The position numbers were made by a program, and so were the translations under genes. DNA of 64,000 bases from Oscillospiraceae bacterium (GTDB lineage Bacteria > Bacillota > Clostridia > Oscillospirales > Oscillospiraceae): the NCBI GenBank assembly GCA_910575265.1, contig CAJTEA010000010.1, positions 1 to 64,000 of the forward strand, written 5' to 3'. Shown piece by piece: positions 39,754 to 47,705 of the stretch. The notes under the pieces were generated by a model. That model was not told where the DNA came from. It saw nothing but the letters and a program-made list of their open reading frames with translations, and searched no databases. How positions within the stretch are numbered: the first letter of the stretch is position 1; each line of letters opens with the position of its first letter.

Positions 39754-41307
39754 TTATTTGGCGTATTCAATGGCCTTGGTCTCCCGGAGCAGATGGACCT
39801 TGATCTGGCCGGGATACTCCAGCTCGTCCTCAATCTTCTTGGCGATTTCACGGGCCAGAAGAATCATCTGGTCTTCGCTGATGACCTCGGGCTTGATCAT
39901 GATGCGTACCTCGCGGCCGGCCTGAATGGCGAAGGACTTCTCCACCCCGTTAAAGGAAGAGGTGATCTCCTCCAGAGCCTCCAGCCGCTTGATATAGTTC
40001 TCCAGATTCTCCCGCCGGGCGCCGGGCCGGGCGGCGGAGATGGCGTCAGCCGCCTGTACCAGGCAGGCCACCACCGTTTTAGGCTCCACATCGTTGTGGT
40101 GGGCGTGGATGGCGTGGATGATGTTCTCGCTCTCCCGGTACTTCCGGGCCAGCTCCACGCCGATCTGCACATGGGAGCCCTCCACCTCATGGTCGATGGA
40201 CTTGCCCAAATCGTGGAGCAGTCCGGCGCGCTTGGCCTCAGTGACGTTGGCGCCGATCTCGGAAGCCAGCAGTCCGGCCACATGGGACACCTCGATGGAG
40301 TGGTTGAGTACGTTCTGGCCGTAGCTGGTGCGGTAGCGCATACGGCCCAGCAGCTTGACCAGCTCGGGGTGCAGGCCGTGAACATTGGTCTCAAAGATGG
40401 CCCGCTCGCCCTCAGCCTTAATCACCATGTCCACCTCACGCTTGGCCTTCTCCACCATCTCCTCAATGCGGGCGGGATGAATGCGACCGTCCAGGATCAG
40501 CTTCTCCAGGGCCAGTCGGGCGATCTCCCGGCGGACGGGGTCGAAGCAGGATACGGTGATGGCCTCGGGAGTGTCGTCAATAATCAGGTCCACCCCGGTC
40601 AGGGTCTCCAGGGTGCGGATATTCCGGCCCTCCCGGCCGATGATGCGGCCCTTCATGTCGTCGTTGGGCAGGGGCACCACCGACACGGTGGCCTCAGACA
40701 CATGGTCCGCGGCGCAGCGCTGGATGGCCAGGGAGATAATCTCCCGCGCCTTGGTCTCGGCCTCGTCCTTGAACCGGGCCTCGATCTCCTTGATCTTCAT
40801 GGCCGATTCGTGGGTGACGTCCTCCTCCAGCTGTTTGAGCAGGTAGTTCTTGGCCTCCTCGGCGGTGAAGCCGGAGATACGCTCCAGCTCGTCCACCTGT
40901 TTCTGCTTCAGCTTTTCCGCCTCGGCCTGGGTGGCGTCCAGCTTGGCGATCTTGGCGGACAGCTGTTCTTCCTTCTTTTCAATGTTCTCGGTCTTGCGGT
41001 CCAGATTCTCTTCCTTCTGTTGAAGGCGGTTCTCCTGACGCTGCAGCTCGCTGCGGCGGTCCTTGACCTCTTTCTCATGCTCGTTCTTGGCCTTGAGAAT
41101 CTCCTCCTTGGCCTCTACCAGCGCCTCGCGCTTTTTGCTCTCGGCGCTCTTATAGGCCTCGTTGACAATGCGGGTGGCCTCATCCTCGGCGGATTTGATC
41201 TCCCGTTCGGCGGTGGCCTTGCGGCGGTTCCAGCCGAACACGGCGCCGCCCAACACGCCGACGGCCAGCGTAACGACCATGCCGATGATTGCGATGATTG
41301 GGTCCAT
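39754..41307 (-). CDS. rny: Ribonuclease Y
   Basis: 517 aa. N-terminal membrane anchor ([23 protein letters not shown]), a long charged coiled coil (about 28-200), KH domain ([21 protein letters not shown]) and HD domain ([14 protein letters not shown] ... AIHAHHND). Membrane-bound endoribonuclease that starts mRNA decay. GGAGGTG precedes the ATG. A consensus promoter at 41495-41523 gives an about 180-nt leader containing a perfect GC-only hairpin. Confidence 0.96.
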   Translation of the reverse strand: MDPIIAIIGMVVTLAVGVLGGAVFGWNRRKATAEREIKSAEDEATRIVNEAYKSAESKKREALVEAKEEILKAKNEHEKEVKDRRSELQRQENRLQQKEENLDRKTENIEKKEEQLSAKIAKLDATQAEAEKLKQKQVDELERISGFTAEEAKNYLLKQLEEDVTHESAMKIKEIEARFKDEAETKAREIISLAIQRCAADHVSEATVSVVPLPNDDMKGRIIGREGRNIRTLETLTGVDLIIDDTPEAITVSCFDPVRREIARLALEKLILDGRIHPARIEEMVEKAKREVDMVIKAEGERAIFETNVHGLHPELVKLLGRMRYRTSYGQNVLNHSIEVSHVAGLLASEIGANVTEAKRAGLLHDLGKSIDHEVEGSHVQIGVELARKYRESENIIHAIHAHHNDVEPKTVVACLVQAADAISAARPGARRENLENYIKRLEALEEITSSFNGVEKSFAIQAGREVRIMIKPEVISEDQMILLAREIAKKIEDELEYPGQIKVHLLRETKAIEYAK

Positions 41308-41338
41308 TAGGTCTTTTTACACCTCCAAAATTTTCATG

Positions 41339-41359
41339 GCCGCGGCGGACCGCCGCGGC
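41339..41359 (-). other. GC-only hairpin in the rny leader
   Basis: GCCGCGGCGG-A-CCGCCGCGGC is a perfect 10-bp palindrome 32 bp upstream of the rny start. It may regulate translation or stabilise the message. Confidence 0.55.
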
Positions 41360-41494
41360 GCCCGCCGCCAGCTCAGCGGGCCGGCACGGGCTTGCAGTAA
41401 AAGGCCTTAAGGAGAGGACAGGCGGGCTGCCTTCTCCCCCCCTCGCGGCAACTGAAAAACATCCCCACAGGTTTTTCATATTTGTCCACCTAGC

Positions 41495-41523
41495 ATTGTA
41501 AAGGCAAACCGCTTTTCTGTCAA
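41495..41523 (-). promoter_or_regulatory. Consensus promoter of rny
   Basis: Minus strand TTGACA (41523-41518), 17-bp spacer, TACAAT (41500-41495). Confidence 0.8.
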
Positions 41524-41576
41524 GATTTATTCACATTTGAATTGGAGGGATTTTTGAAAAATTTTTCCATAACAGC

Positions 41577-41602
41577 AAAAAGCGGGGGATAAGCCCCCGC
41601 TT
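41577..41602 (-). terminator. Terminator of spoIID
   Basis: AAAGCGGGGG / CCCCCGCTTT, with the U-side on the minus strand; it touches the spoIID stop. Confidence 0.85.
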
Positions 41603-42657
41603 TACCAGAGCGCGCCTACCTCCGCGCCGGTGTAGTACCATGTGAGGATATCCTCAAAAGAGCTGCCGTCTTTTGCCATGGCGTTGGCTCCGTACTGGCT
41701 CATGCCCACCCCGTGGCCGTAGCCGGTGACATCAAAGGTGAACCGCTCCCCGTCCCAGGTGACGGTGAAGCAGGCCGACCGCAGGGAGAACAGGGCGCGC
41801 AGCTGGCCCCCAGTGAGGGTGATACCTCCCAGCGGCATGGAGACCACCCCGCCCCCCTCGTTGCGGCTGGCCTCCCCAAACCAGGCGGAGGGGTCGCCGG
41901 ACAGGTCCGCTCCAGGGTAGGTCTCCAGGGTGAGGGTTTTGACCTCCTCCCCGGTCAGGGTGACCTGAGAGTGGTAGTTGGGCACCTCGTCCCCCTCGGG
42001 GCTGTCCACACTTTTCAGATAGGCCACCGAGTTGCCCCATACCTCCGCCGCGTCCACCGTCCTGCCGGCGGCGGAGGAGAAGAACAGCGCCTGGATGGGC
42101 TGGCCGGCGTAGAGGACGCCCAGACCGTCGGTGCCCGCCACCGCCCGGTCGATTTTTCCGCCGTACTCTCCAGCGTTCAGGCCCCACCGGGCCTCGGCGG
42201 CGGAGCGCTCGATATAGGCCTGGCAGCAGGTGCTGTCGCCGCAGATATCAGCCTCCGAGTGCTTGGAGGCCGCGCTGTTCTGCCGGATCACAGTGTAGGT
42301 CCGGGCGGCGCAGGCCTGGGCCTTCAGCGCTTCCTCCTCGAAGGAGGCAGGCATCTCCGCCGCTACCACCCCCCAGATATACTCCGACATGGTCAGCTCT
42401 GTCACTTCGCCCTCTTTGGTCAAAAGGCGCACCGTCCGGCCCCTGTCCTTCTCCCCGGCAGGGGCGGCGGAGGGGGCCCGGTCGATGGGCAGGGCGCTCT
42501 CTCCGCCAGGCAGCTCAGCCATCTCCTCCCGCTGATAGACCGGTTCCCCCCGGACCATCAGAGCGGGGAGAAAGAACAGCGCCACCGTCAGGATCAGCGC
42601 CGCGCTCACCACCCGCCGCCCGCCCAGGCTTAACCCGTTTCTGACTTCTTCCCGCAC
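41602..42657 (-). CDS. spoIID: Stage II sporulation protein D
   Basis: 351 aa. N-terminal membrane anchor (VVSAALILTVALFFLPALMV) and the SpoIID lytic transglycosylase domain: LTMSEYIWGVVAAEMPASFEEEALKAQ split over two helices with the catalytic Glu in AAEMP, CAARTY, and C-terminal GHGVGMSQYGANAMA. With SpoIIM and SpoIIP it remodels septal peptidoglycan for engulfment. GTG at 42657 is preferred because AAGGGGG lies about 8 nt upstream; the GTG at 42678 lacks a site. Good evidence that the organism sporulates. Confidence 0.92.
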   Translation of the reverse strand: MREEVRNGLSLGGRRVVSAALILTVALFFLPALMVRGEPVYQREEMAELPGGESALPIDRAPSAAPAGEKDRGRTVRLLTKEGEVTELTMSEYIWGVVAAEMPASFEEEALKAQACAARTYTVIRQNSAASKHSEADICGDSTCCQAYIERSAAEARWGLNAGEYGGKIDRAVAGTDGLGVLYAGQPIQALFFSSAAGRTVDAAEVWGNSVAYLKSVDSPEGDEVPNYHSQVTLTGEEVKTLTLETYPGADLSGDPSAWFGEASRNEGGGVVSMPLGGITLTGGQLRALFSLRSACFTVTWDGERFTFDVTGYGHGVGMSQYGANAMAKDGSSFEDILTWYYTGAEVGALW

Positions 42658-42731
42658 TTCCGCCGCCCCCTTTTTCACCAGTTTATGGGACAGGCGTCTG
42701 AATTATGCCAGAGAAGAATCCGCGCCTTTCG

Positions 42732-44420
42732 TTATTCCGCGGAAATCATATAGTAGTAGACCGGTTGTCCTCCGGCCAGGAGGGTAATTTCCGCGTTCGG
42801 ACAGGCGGCGGCGAAGATTTTTTCCGCCTCCTGGGCCTGTTCCTCAGTGACATCCTCCCCGTAAAAAATGGAGATGAATTCCGCTTCCTGGTGGTTGTTG
42901 GACCGGGCCAGGTGGTCCAGCAGAGCGTTCAGATTCTGGTCGGTGCCGAAGAGCTGGTGCTCCACCAGCGCCAGATAGTCCCCCTGATGGATAGCAAAGC
43001 CGTCGAAGTCGGAGTCCCGGGCGGCGTAGGTAATCTCGCTGGTGCGGACGTTGGCGAAGCCCTCGGTCATAGCCGCGGTGTTGTCCGCCTCCCCGGCGTC
43101 GGGGTCGGCGCACAGCATGGCGGAAATGCCCTGGGGCACCGTCTTGGTGGGCAGGACAATCACCTTTTTGTCCTCACACAGAGGGATGGTCTGCTCCGCG
43201 GCCATAATAATGTTTTTGTTGTTGGGCAGGACATAGACAATTTCCGCCGGGGTGGCGTCAATGGCCTTTAAAATGTCCTGGGTGGAGGGGTTCATGGTCT
43301 GTCCGCCTCCTACCAGGCCGTCCACTCCCAGGTCCCGGAACACGGCCTCCAGTCCGGCTCCGGCGCACACCGCCACATAGCCGAACTTCTTCTCCGGGTC
43401 GGCGTGGGCCGGGGCGGCGGGAGCGCCGTGTTCCAGCTCGGCCTCGACGGCATCCAGGTCGTCGGTGCTCTGAACGTGCTTGCCGGCGGCCAGATCCTCC
43501 GCCTGGGTGCGCATGTTCTCGATTTTGGCCAGCTCCAGAGTGCCGTATTTCTGGGCCTCGTTCAGGGCGCTGCCCGGGGTGTTGGTGTGAACGTGGACCT
43601 TGAACGCGGTATCGTCCTCACCGATGACCAGACTGTCGCCGATGGAGTTGAGGTACTTCCGGAAGGGCTCCAGATCTACGTCCTCTTTGGCCTTGCGCAC
43701 AATGAATACCGTGTCGAAGGCAAAGGTGATGTCATCCACGTTGACGGCCTCGAAATCAGCCTTGTCCGCGGGGGCGGTCCCGTCCTCGCCCAGCTCGGGC
43801 ATAGGCAGGCCCCGGACCTCGTCCAGCATGCCCTGGAGAATGACCAGGAAGCCTTTGCCGCCGGCGTCCACCACGCCGGCCTTTTTCAGCACCGGATTCT
43901 GGTCGATGGTGCGGGCCAGCGCCTCCTGGCCCTCCTGAATGGCGGCCTCCAGCACCCCCTCAAAGCTGCCGTCCTCCCGGGCGTGACCGGCGGCGCGGGC
44001 GGCGGCCAGACGGGAGACGGTGAGGATGGTGCCCTCGGCGGGCTTCATCACCGCCTTGTAGGCGGCGGCCACGCCGAAGTCCAGGGCGATGGCCAGGTCC
44101 CGGCCATCCATGGTCTCTTTCTCCTTGATGGCCTTGGCAAAGCCCCGGAACAGCAGGGACAGAATCACCCCCGAGTTGCCCCGGGCTCCCCGGAGCAGGG
44201 CGGAGGCGGTGCCCCCGGCGGCCTGGCCCACGGCGTCATACTGCTTCTTCCGCATTTCAGTGGCCGCGGCTCCGATGGTGAGGGTCATGTTGGTGCCCGT
44301 GTCGCCGTCGGGGACGGGGAACACGTTCAGGTCGTTGATGGCCTGCTTCTGGGCGTTGATGGCGGCGTGAGCGTGAATCATCATCCGCTGAAAGACCGCC
44401 GCGTCGATAATTTGTACCAT
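42732..44420 (-). CDS. DAK2-domain fatty acid kinase-like protein (FakA/YloV type)
   Basis: 562 aa. N-terminal DhaL/DAK2 ATP-binding domain with LNVFPVPDGDTGTNM and GARGNSGVILSLLFRGF, a middle domain, and a C-terminal DegV-like fold region (YVLPNNKNIIMAAEQ). FakA phosphorylates acyl groups held by FakB/DegV proteins so that exogenous fatty acids enter phospholipids; no DegV gene is in the window. Gene order Asp23-FakA is the usual Firmicutes arrangement. ATG at 44420 is preferred over TTG at 44429 because of spacing to AAAGGAA. Confidence 0.9.
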   Translation of the reverse strand: MVQIIDAAVFQRMMIHAHAAINAQKQAINDLNVFPVPDGDTGTNMTLTIGAAATEMRKKQYDAVGQAAGGTASALLRGARGNSGVILSLLFRGFAKAIKEKETMDGRDLAIALDFGVAAAYKAVMKPAEGTILTVSRLAAARAAGHAREDGSFEGVLEAAIQEGQEALARTIDQNPVLKKAGVVDAGGKGFLVILQGMLDEVRGLPMPELGEDGTAPADKADFEAVNVDDITFAFDTVFIVRKAKEDVDLEPFRKYLNSIGDSLVIGEDDTAFKVHVHTNTPGSALNEAQKYGTLELAKIENMRTQAEDLAAGKHVQSTDDLDAVEAELEHGAPAAPAHADPEKKFGYVAVCAGAGLEAVFRDLGVDGLVGGGQTMNPSTQDILKAIDATPAEIVYVLPNNKNIIMAAEQTIPLCEDKKVIVLPTKTVPQGISAMLCADPDAGEADNTAAMTEGFANVRTSEITYAARDSDFDGFAIHQGDYLALVEHQLFGTDQNLNALLDHLARSNNHQEAEFISIFYGEDVTEEQAQEAEKIFAAACPNAEITLLAGGQPVYYYMISAE

Positions 44421-44450
44421 AGTCGGCAAAATTCCTTTCTACGAATGAAA

Positions 44451-44798
44451 TCAGAAGCGCATGGAGTCCACGCACACATCCACCGAGGCCACCTCCACGC
44501 CGGTGGTCCTGCTGACCACATAGCGCACCTCGCTCATGATGGACCGGCACACGGCCATCAGGTTGACCCCGTTCTCCACGATGATGTGCAGCTCGATGGA
44601 TACGGTGCTGTCCGCGTTGTAGTACACCTTCACGCCCTTGGCCATGGACTCCCGCTTCAGCAGGTGGACCAGCCCGTCTGTGGCGGAGCGGATCGCCATA
44701 CCCTTTACGCCGTAGCAGTTGGTGGCGGCGCTGCCGGTGACGGTGGTAAAGACATCGCTGCTGACGCGGATCTCGCCCAGCTCAGTTTCCAGTTTCAT
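44451..44798 (-). CDS. Asp23/Gls24 family envelope stress protein
   Basis: 115 aa. The start LETELGEIRVSSDVFTTVTGSAATNCYGVKGM and the tail VVSRTTGVEVASVDVCVDSMRF are characteristic of Asp23/YloU. Such proteins associate with the membrane and cell-envelope homeostasis. AAAGGAAGG precedes the ATG. First gene of an operon with the FakA-like kinase, 30 nt apart. Confidence 0.9.
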   Translation of the reverse strand: MKLETELGEIRVSSDVFTTVTGSAATNCYGVKGMAIRSATDGLVHLLKRESMAKGVKVYYNADSTVSIELHIIVENGVNLMAVCRSIMSEVRYVVSRTTGVEVASVDVCVDSMRF

Positions 44799-44845
44799 AG
44801 GAACGTACCTTCCTTTCAAAGAGGATAGGGAACTTGCATATATAC

Positions 44846-44874
44846 ATTTTATATTGTATTCGATTTTACCACAA
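44846..44874 (-). promoter_or_regulatory. Promoter of the asp23-fakA operon
   Basis: Minus strand TTGTGG (44874-44869), 17-bp spacer, TAAAAT (44851-44846). Confidence 0.6.
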
Positions 44875-44990
44875 AATACAAGCCTAAAGTTTAGGCGGAA
44901 AAGGATTTTGCGGTCAGACCGCTTTCGACGCATAATTTCCAGAAACTGGAATATAATGGAGCCCACATCCACAGTCAGGAGGAGACGGGC

Positions 44991-47054
44991 ATGACAGCCA
45001 AGAGCATTTACACCAAACTGACCAGTCGAAAACGGCAGCCTGCGCCGGAGGCGCGGACAAAGGCTCCCGCCTCCGCGCTGGTGATGGGGGCGGAAACGGG
45101 AATCCATCTGCTGCTGGCGGCGATCCTGGCCGGGGCGGTGCTGCTGGAGGAGCGCGCTCCCTTCGGCGCGGCCTTTGTGGCGGCGGCGGGATCCGGGCTG
45201 TACGGCGGGGCGGCGCTGGTGGGGGCCTGCTTCGGCTCGCTGACGGCGCTGGATTTCGCCGGCGGGCTGCGGTATGCCTCCTCCGCCATTCTGATTTTCG
45301 CCATTCATTTCGCGTTCTACGACTGGAAGCCGCTGCGCCGGCCCTGGGCCATGCCCGGGGTGGCGGGATTCCTGATCGCGTTTACCGGAATCATCACCCA
45401 CGGCAGCGCCGCCTGGAAGCCGCGGGATTTCCTCTGGCTGGTCCTGGAGACCGCCCTCACCGTCGCCTCCGCCTGGGCGTTCCGGGGGGCGCTGGCCCCC
45501 ATGGTCCGGCGCCGGGGGGACAGGCCCTCCTCCGCCGCGAGGCGGGTAGGACCGCTGGCGCTGCTGTGCGTCTGCCTGTCGGCCATCGCGCCCATGGAGG
45601 TGTTCGGCGTGCCGCTTTTATGGGTCGCGGCGGTGGGGGCCTGCGTTCTGGCGCTGCTGGTCCCGGAACAGATTCTGAACTGGCTCGGGGTATGGTCAGC
45701 CCCGGAGGCCGCCGCCGACCCGAGGGCCCAGCGGGTGGTCCGGCAGAAGCTGGAGCAGACCGCCAAAGCCTTCCGCACCCTGTATGACTCGCTGCGCTCG
45801 GCCTTTCGGGTTCCGGAAAACGACAACGACGTGGCCACCGTCTTTGACCGGGCGGCGGGGCGGCAGTGCCGGGCCTGCGCCCTGCGGGACCGGTGCTGGA
45901 AGACGGATTACAACACCACCTTCACCGCCTTGAACGACGCCACTCCGGCCATGGTGGAGCGGGGACGGGCGGAGGCCCGGGACTTCCCCCGGCATTTTAC
46001 CGACCGCTGCATCCACTTTCCCGAGTTTTTGTCGGCGGTGAACGAGGAGCTCACCGCCCTGTTTTACCGCCGCCAGTACAACGCCCGCATTCGGGAGAGC
46101 CGGGCGGCGGTGTGCCGGCAGTACGCCCAGCTGTCCGATCTGCTGGGGGAGGCCGCCGCCGAGCTGAGCCGGGAGCTGACCCCGGACAACCTGGGTGACC
46201 GCCGACTGCGAAACCGGCTGGCGGAATTGAAGCTGGATGTACGTACCTCGGTCTACCGGGACGGCCGGGGGCTGCTCCGGGTAGAGGCGGAGGGTCCCCA
46301 GTGCGCCGCCCTGACCCGGCCCAGCCGGCTGAAGGACCTGTCGGGGCTGCTGGGCGTACCCCTCCGGGTGGAGCTGGAGGAGGAGGGGGCCGTCTCTCTG
46401 ATTCAGCAGGAGCCGCTGATGGCGGTGGCGGGGGTGGCGGCCCGGAAAAAGAACGGCGAGACGGTGAGCGGCGACGCGGGCACCTACTTCAAGCGCCACG
46501 ACGGCAAGCTTTATCTCTTATTATGTGACGGCATGGGCAGCGGGCCGGAGGCCAACCGGGAGAGCACCCTGGCGGTCCGTCTGCTGGAGCAGCTGCTCCA
46601 GGCCGGGGTGGACGCCCGCCGGGCGCTGACCACTCTCTCCTCCGCCCTGGCCCTCCGGGGGGAGGAGACCGGCGGCTTTACCACGGTGGACCTGTTTCAG
46701 CTGGACCTGTTCACCGGGGAGGGAGAGCTGTACAAGCTGGGGGCGGCCCCTACCTATATTAAAAAGAGCGGAAGCGTGCAGCGGCTCAGCGGAAAGTCCC
46801 TGCCCGCCGGACTGGCGGAGGGGGACGCCTCGGCGCTGGACCAGTTTTCCCTGCGGCTGGCGCCGGGGGACTGCGTGCTGATGATCAGCGATGGGGTGTG
46901 CTCCGGGCTGGAGGACGGGTGGCTGCGGGAACAGTTCGCCAAATTTGACGGCGAGAGCCCCAAGGACCTGGCCCGGGACCTGGTGACCCAGAACCTGATG
47001 GAGACCACCGACGACCGCACCGCCCTGGTGATCCGGGTGGACACGCGGACATAA
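44991..47054 (+). CDS. spoIIE: Stage II sporulation protein E
   Basis: 687 aa, shorter than the roughly 830 aa of Bacillus SpoIIE. Several N-terminal hydrophobic segments (about 28-230, fewer than ten), a central region with a CRACALRDRCW cysteine cluster, and a C-terminal PP2C-type phosphatase (LLLCDGMGSGPEANRES, MISDGVCSGLED, DDRTALVI) that dephosphorylates SpoIIAA and activates sigma-F. AGGAGGAGACGGGC precedes the ATG, and TATAAT near 44952 is a likely -10. CGTCGAAA-like sequence near 44930 could be a Spo0A box (weak). The shorter membrane part is notable. Confidence 0.93.
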   Translation: MTAKSIYTKLTSRKRQPAPEARTKAPASALVMGAETGIHLLLAAILAGAVLLEERAPFGAAFVAAAGSGLYGGAALVGACFGSLTALDFAGGLRYASSAILIFAIHFAFYDWKPLRRPWAMPGVAGFLIAFTGIITHGSAAWKPRDFLWLVLETALTVASAWAFRGALAPMVRRRGDRPSSAARRVGPLALLCVCLSAIAPMEVFGVPLLWVAAVGACVLALLVPEQILNWLGVWSAPEAAADPRAQRVVRQKLEQTAKAFRTLYDSLRSAFRVPENDNDVATVFDRAAGRQCRACALRDRCWKTDYNTTFTALNDATPAMVERGRAEARDFPRHFTDRCIHFPEFLSAVNEELTALFYRRQYNARIRESRAAVCRQYAQLSDLLGEAAAELSRELTPDNLGDRRLRNRLAELKLDVRTSVYRDGRGLLRVEAEGPQCAALTRPSRLKDLSGLLGVPLRVELEEEGAVSLIQQEPLMAVAGVAARKKNGETVSGDAGTYFKRHDGKLYLLLCDGMGSGPEANRESTLAVRLLEQLLQAGVDARRALTTLSSALALRGEETGGFTTVDLFQLDLFTGEGELYKLGAAPTYIKKSGSVQRLSGKSLPAGLAEGDASALDQFSLRLAPGDCVLMISDGVCSGLEDGWLREQFAKFDGESPKDLARDLVTQNLMETTDDRTALVIRVDTRT

Positions 47055-47079
47055 AATAACCGCCCCGCCGGATGGACGG

Positions 47080-47169
47080 TTGACAAACCCCAAAAAATCG
47101 GGTACAATTATATATAGAAGAAGAACTGAAGTAAAAAAGAAACCGCCGCTCCGCGGAGCGGCGGTTTTT
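47080..47169 (+). ncRNA. Consensus promoter driving a possible 55-nt RNA
   Basis: TTGACA (47080-47085), 17-bp spacer, TACAAT (47103-47108), the best sigma-A match in the window. A full terminator follows at 47141-47169, so the product would be only about 55 nt. No reading frame with a ribosome site fits. It may be a small RNA, or the terminator may simply be that of spoIIE. Confidence 0.45.
47139..47169 (+). terminator. Intrinsic terminator after spoIIE
   Basis: AACCGCCGCTCCG / CGGAGCGGCGGTTTTT. Confidence 0.9.
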
Positions 47170-47182
47170 CGACACAAATTGA

Positions 47183-47292
47183 CACAGCCGGAAAGCTGTG
47201 ACGATGATCCCGGCTCCATAAGGAGTCGGGCGCTGTTACATAAGGCGGTTGGCCACCGATTGGACCCCAGGCAAATACCGATGGGGGGGTGG
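47183..47292 (+). other. Hairpin-rich non-coding segment upstream of the SLH gene
   Basis: The 651-bp gap 47055-47705 has no convincing gene. This part can fold into CACAGC/GCTGTG (47183-47200), CCCGGCTCC/GGAGTCGGG (47209-47230) and CCACC/GGTGG (47253-47292) enclosing GGACCCC/GGGG. It could be a structured RNA or an upstream part of the SLH leader. No known riboswitch was recognised. Confidence 0.35.
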
Positions 47293-47421
47293 TGCGGATG
47301 TGGAAAAGGCGCGTGGCCGCTGTTTGTCAACGGCGGTTTTTCCATTCCCCGGAAGGCGCTGTAATATACGCCGGGACTGTTACGGCAATATTACTGTTCT
47401 GTTACATTCGGCCAGAGGGTG

Positions 47422-47450
47422 TTGACTTTGAAATTCAGGTTTGCTAGAAT
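47422..47450 (+). promoter_or_regulatory. Promoter of the SLH surface protein gene
   Basis: TTGACT (47422-47427), 17-bp spacer, TAGAAT (47445-47450). The resulting leader is about 250 nt, typical of S-layer messages, and ends with AAAGGAGGAATATCCG before the ATG at 47706. Confidence 0.7.
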
Positions 47451-47705
47451 GCGATACGAGGTTAAGAGACCTTTTGTCCTGTCCCCGGCTGTGGATCGCC
47501 GGCTGCGTTCCGCGAGGGATGCAAGGGGAGTGACACGGGCGTGGCAGGGTGGAAAAGTTGAAAAACCTCGAAAAATTTGGCTAAAACGGAGAAAACTGTT
47601 TCGAAAAAGTTAAATCCTCAAGGTCTACCAAATCGAAGCGGAGTTCAGGTTTCAGCCAAAAACGGCCCCTCTCAGGCCGAAAAATTTTAAAGGAGGAATA
47701 TCCGA

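Noticed and set aside
45008..45304. Antisense frame inside spoIIE
   Set aside because: Shadow of a real, well-supported gene; no start signal.
47419..47613. 64-codon frame upstream of the SLH gene
   Set aside because: It overlaps the SLH promoter (47422-47450), has no good ribosome site and a basic, low-complexity product.
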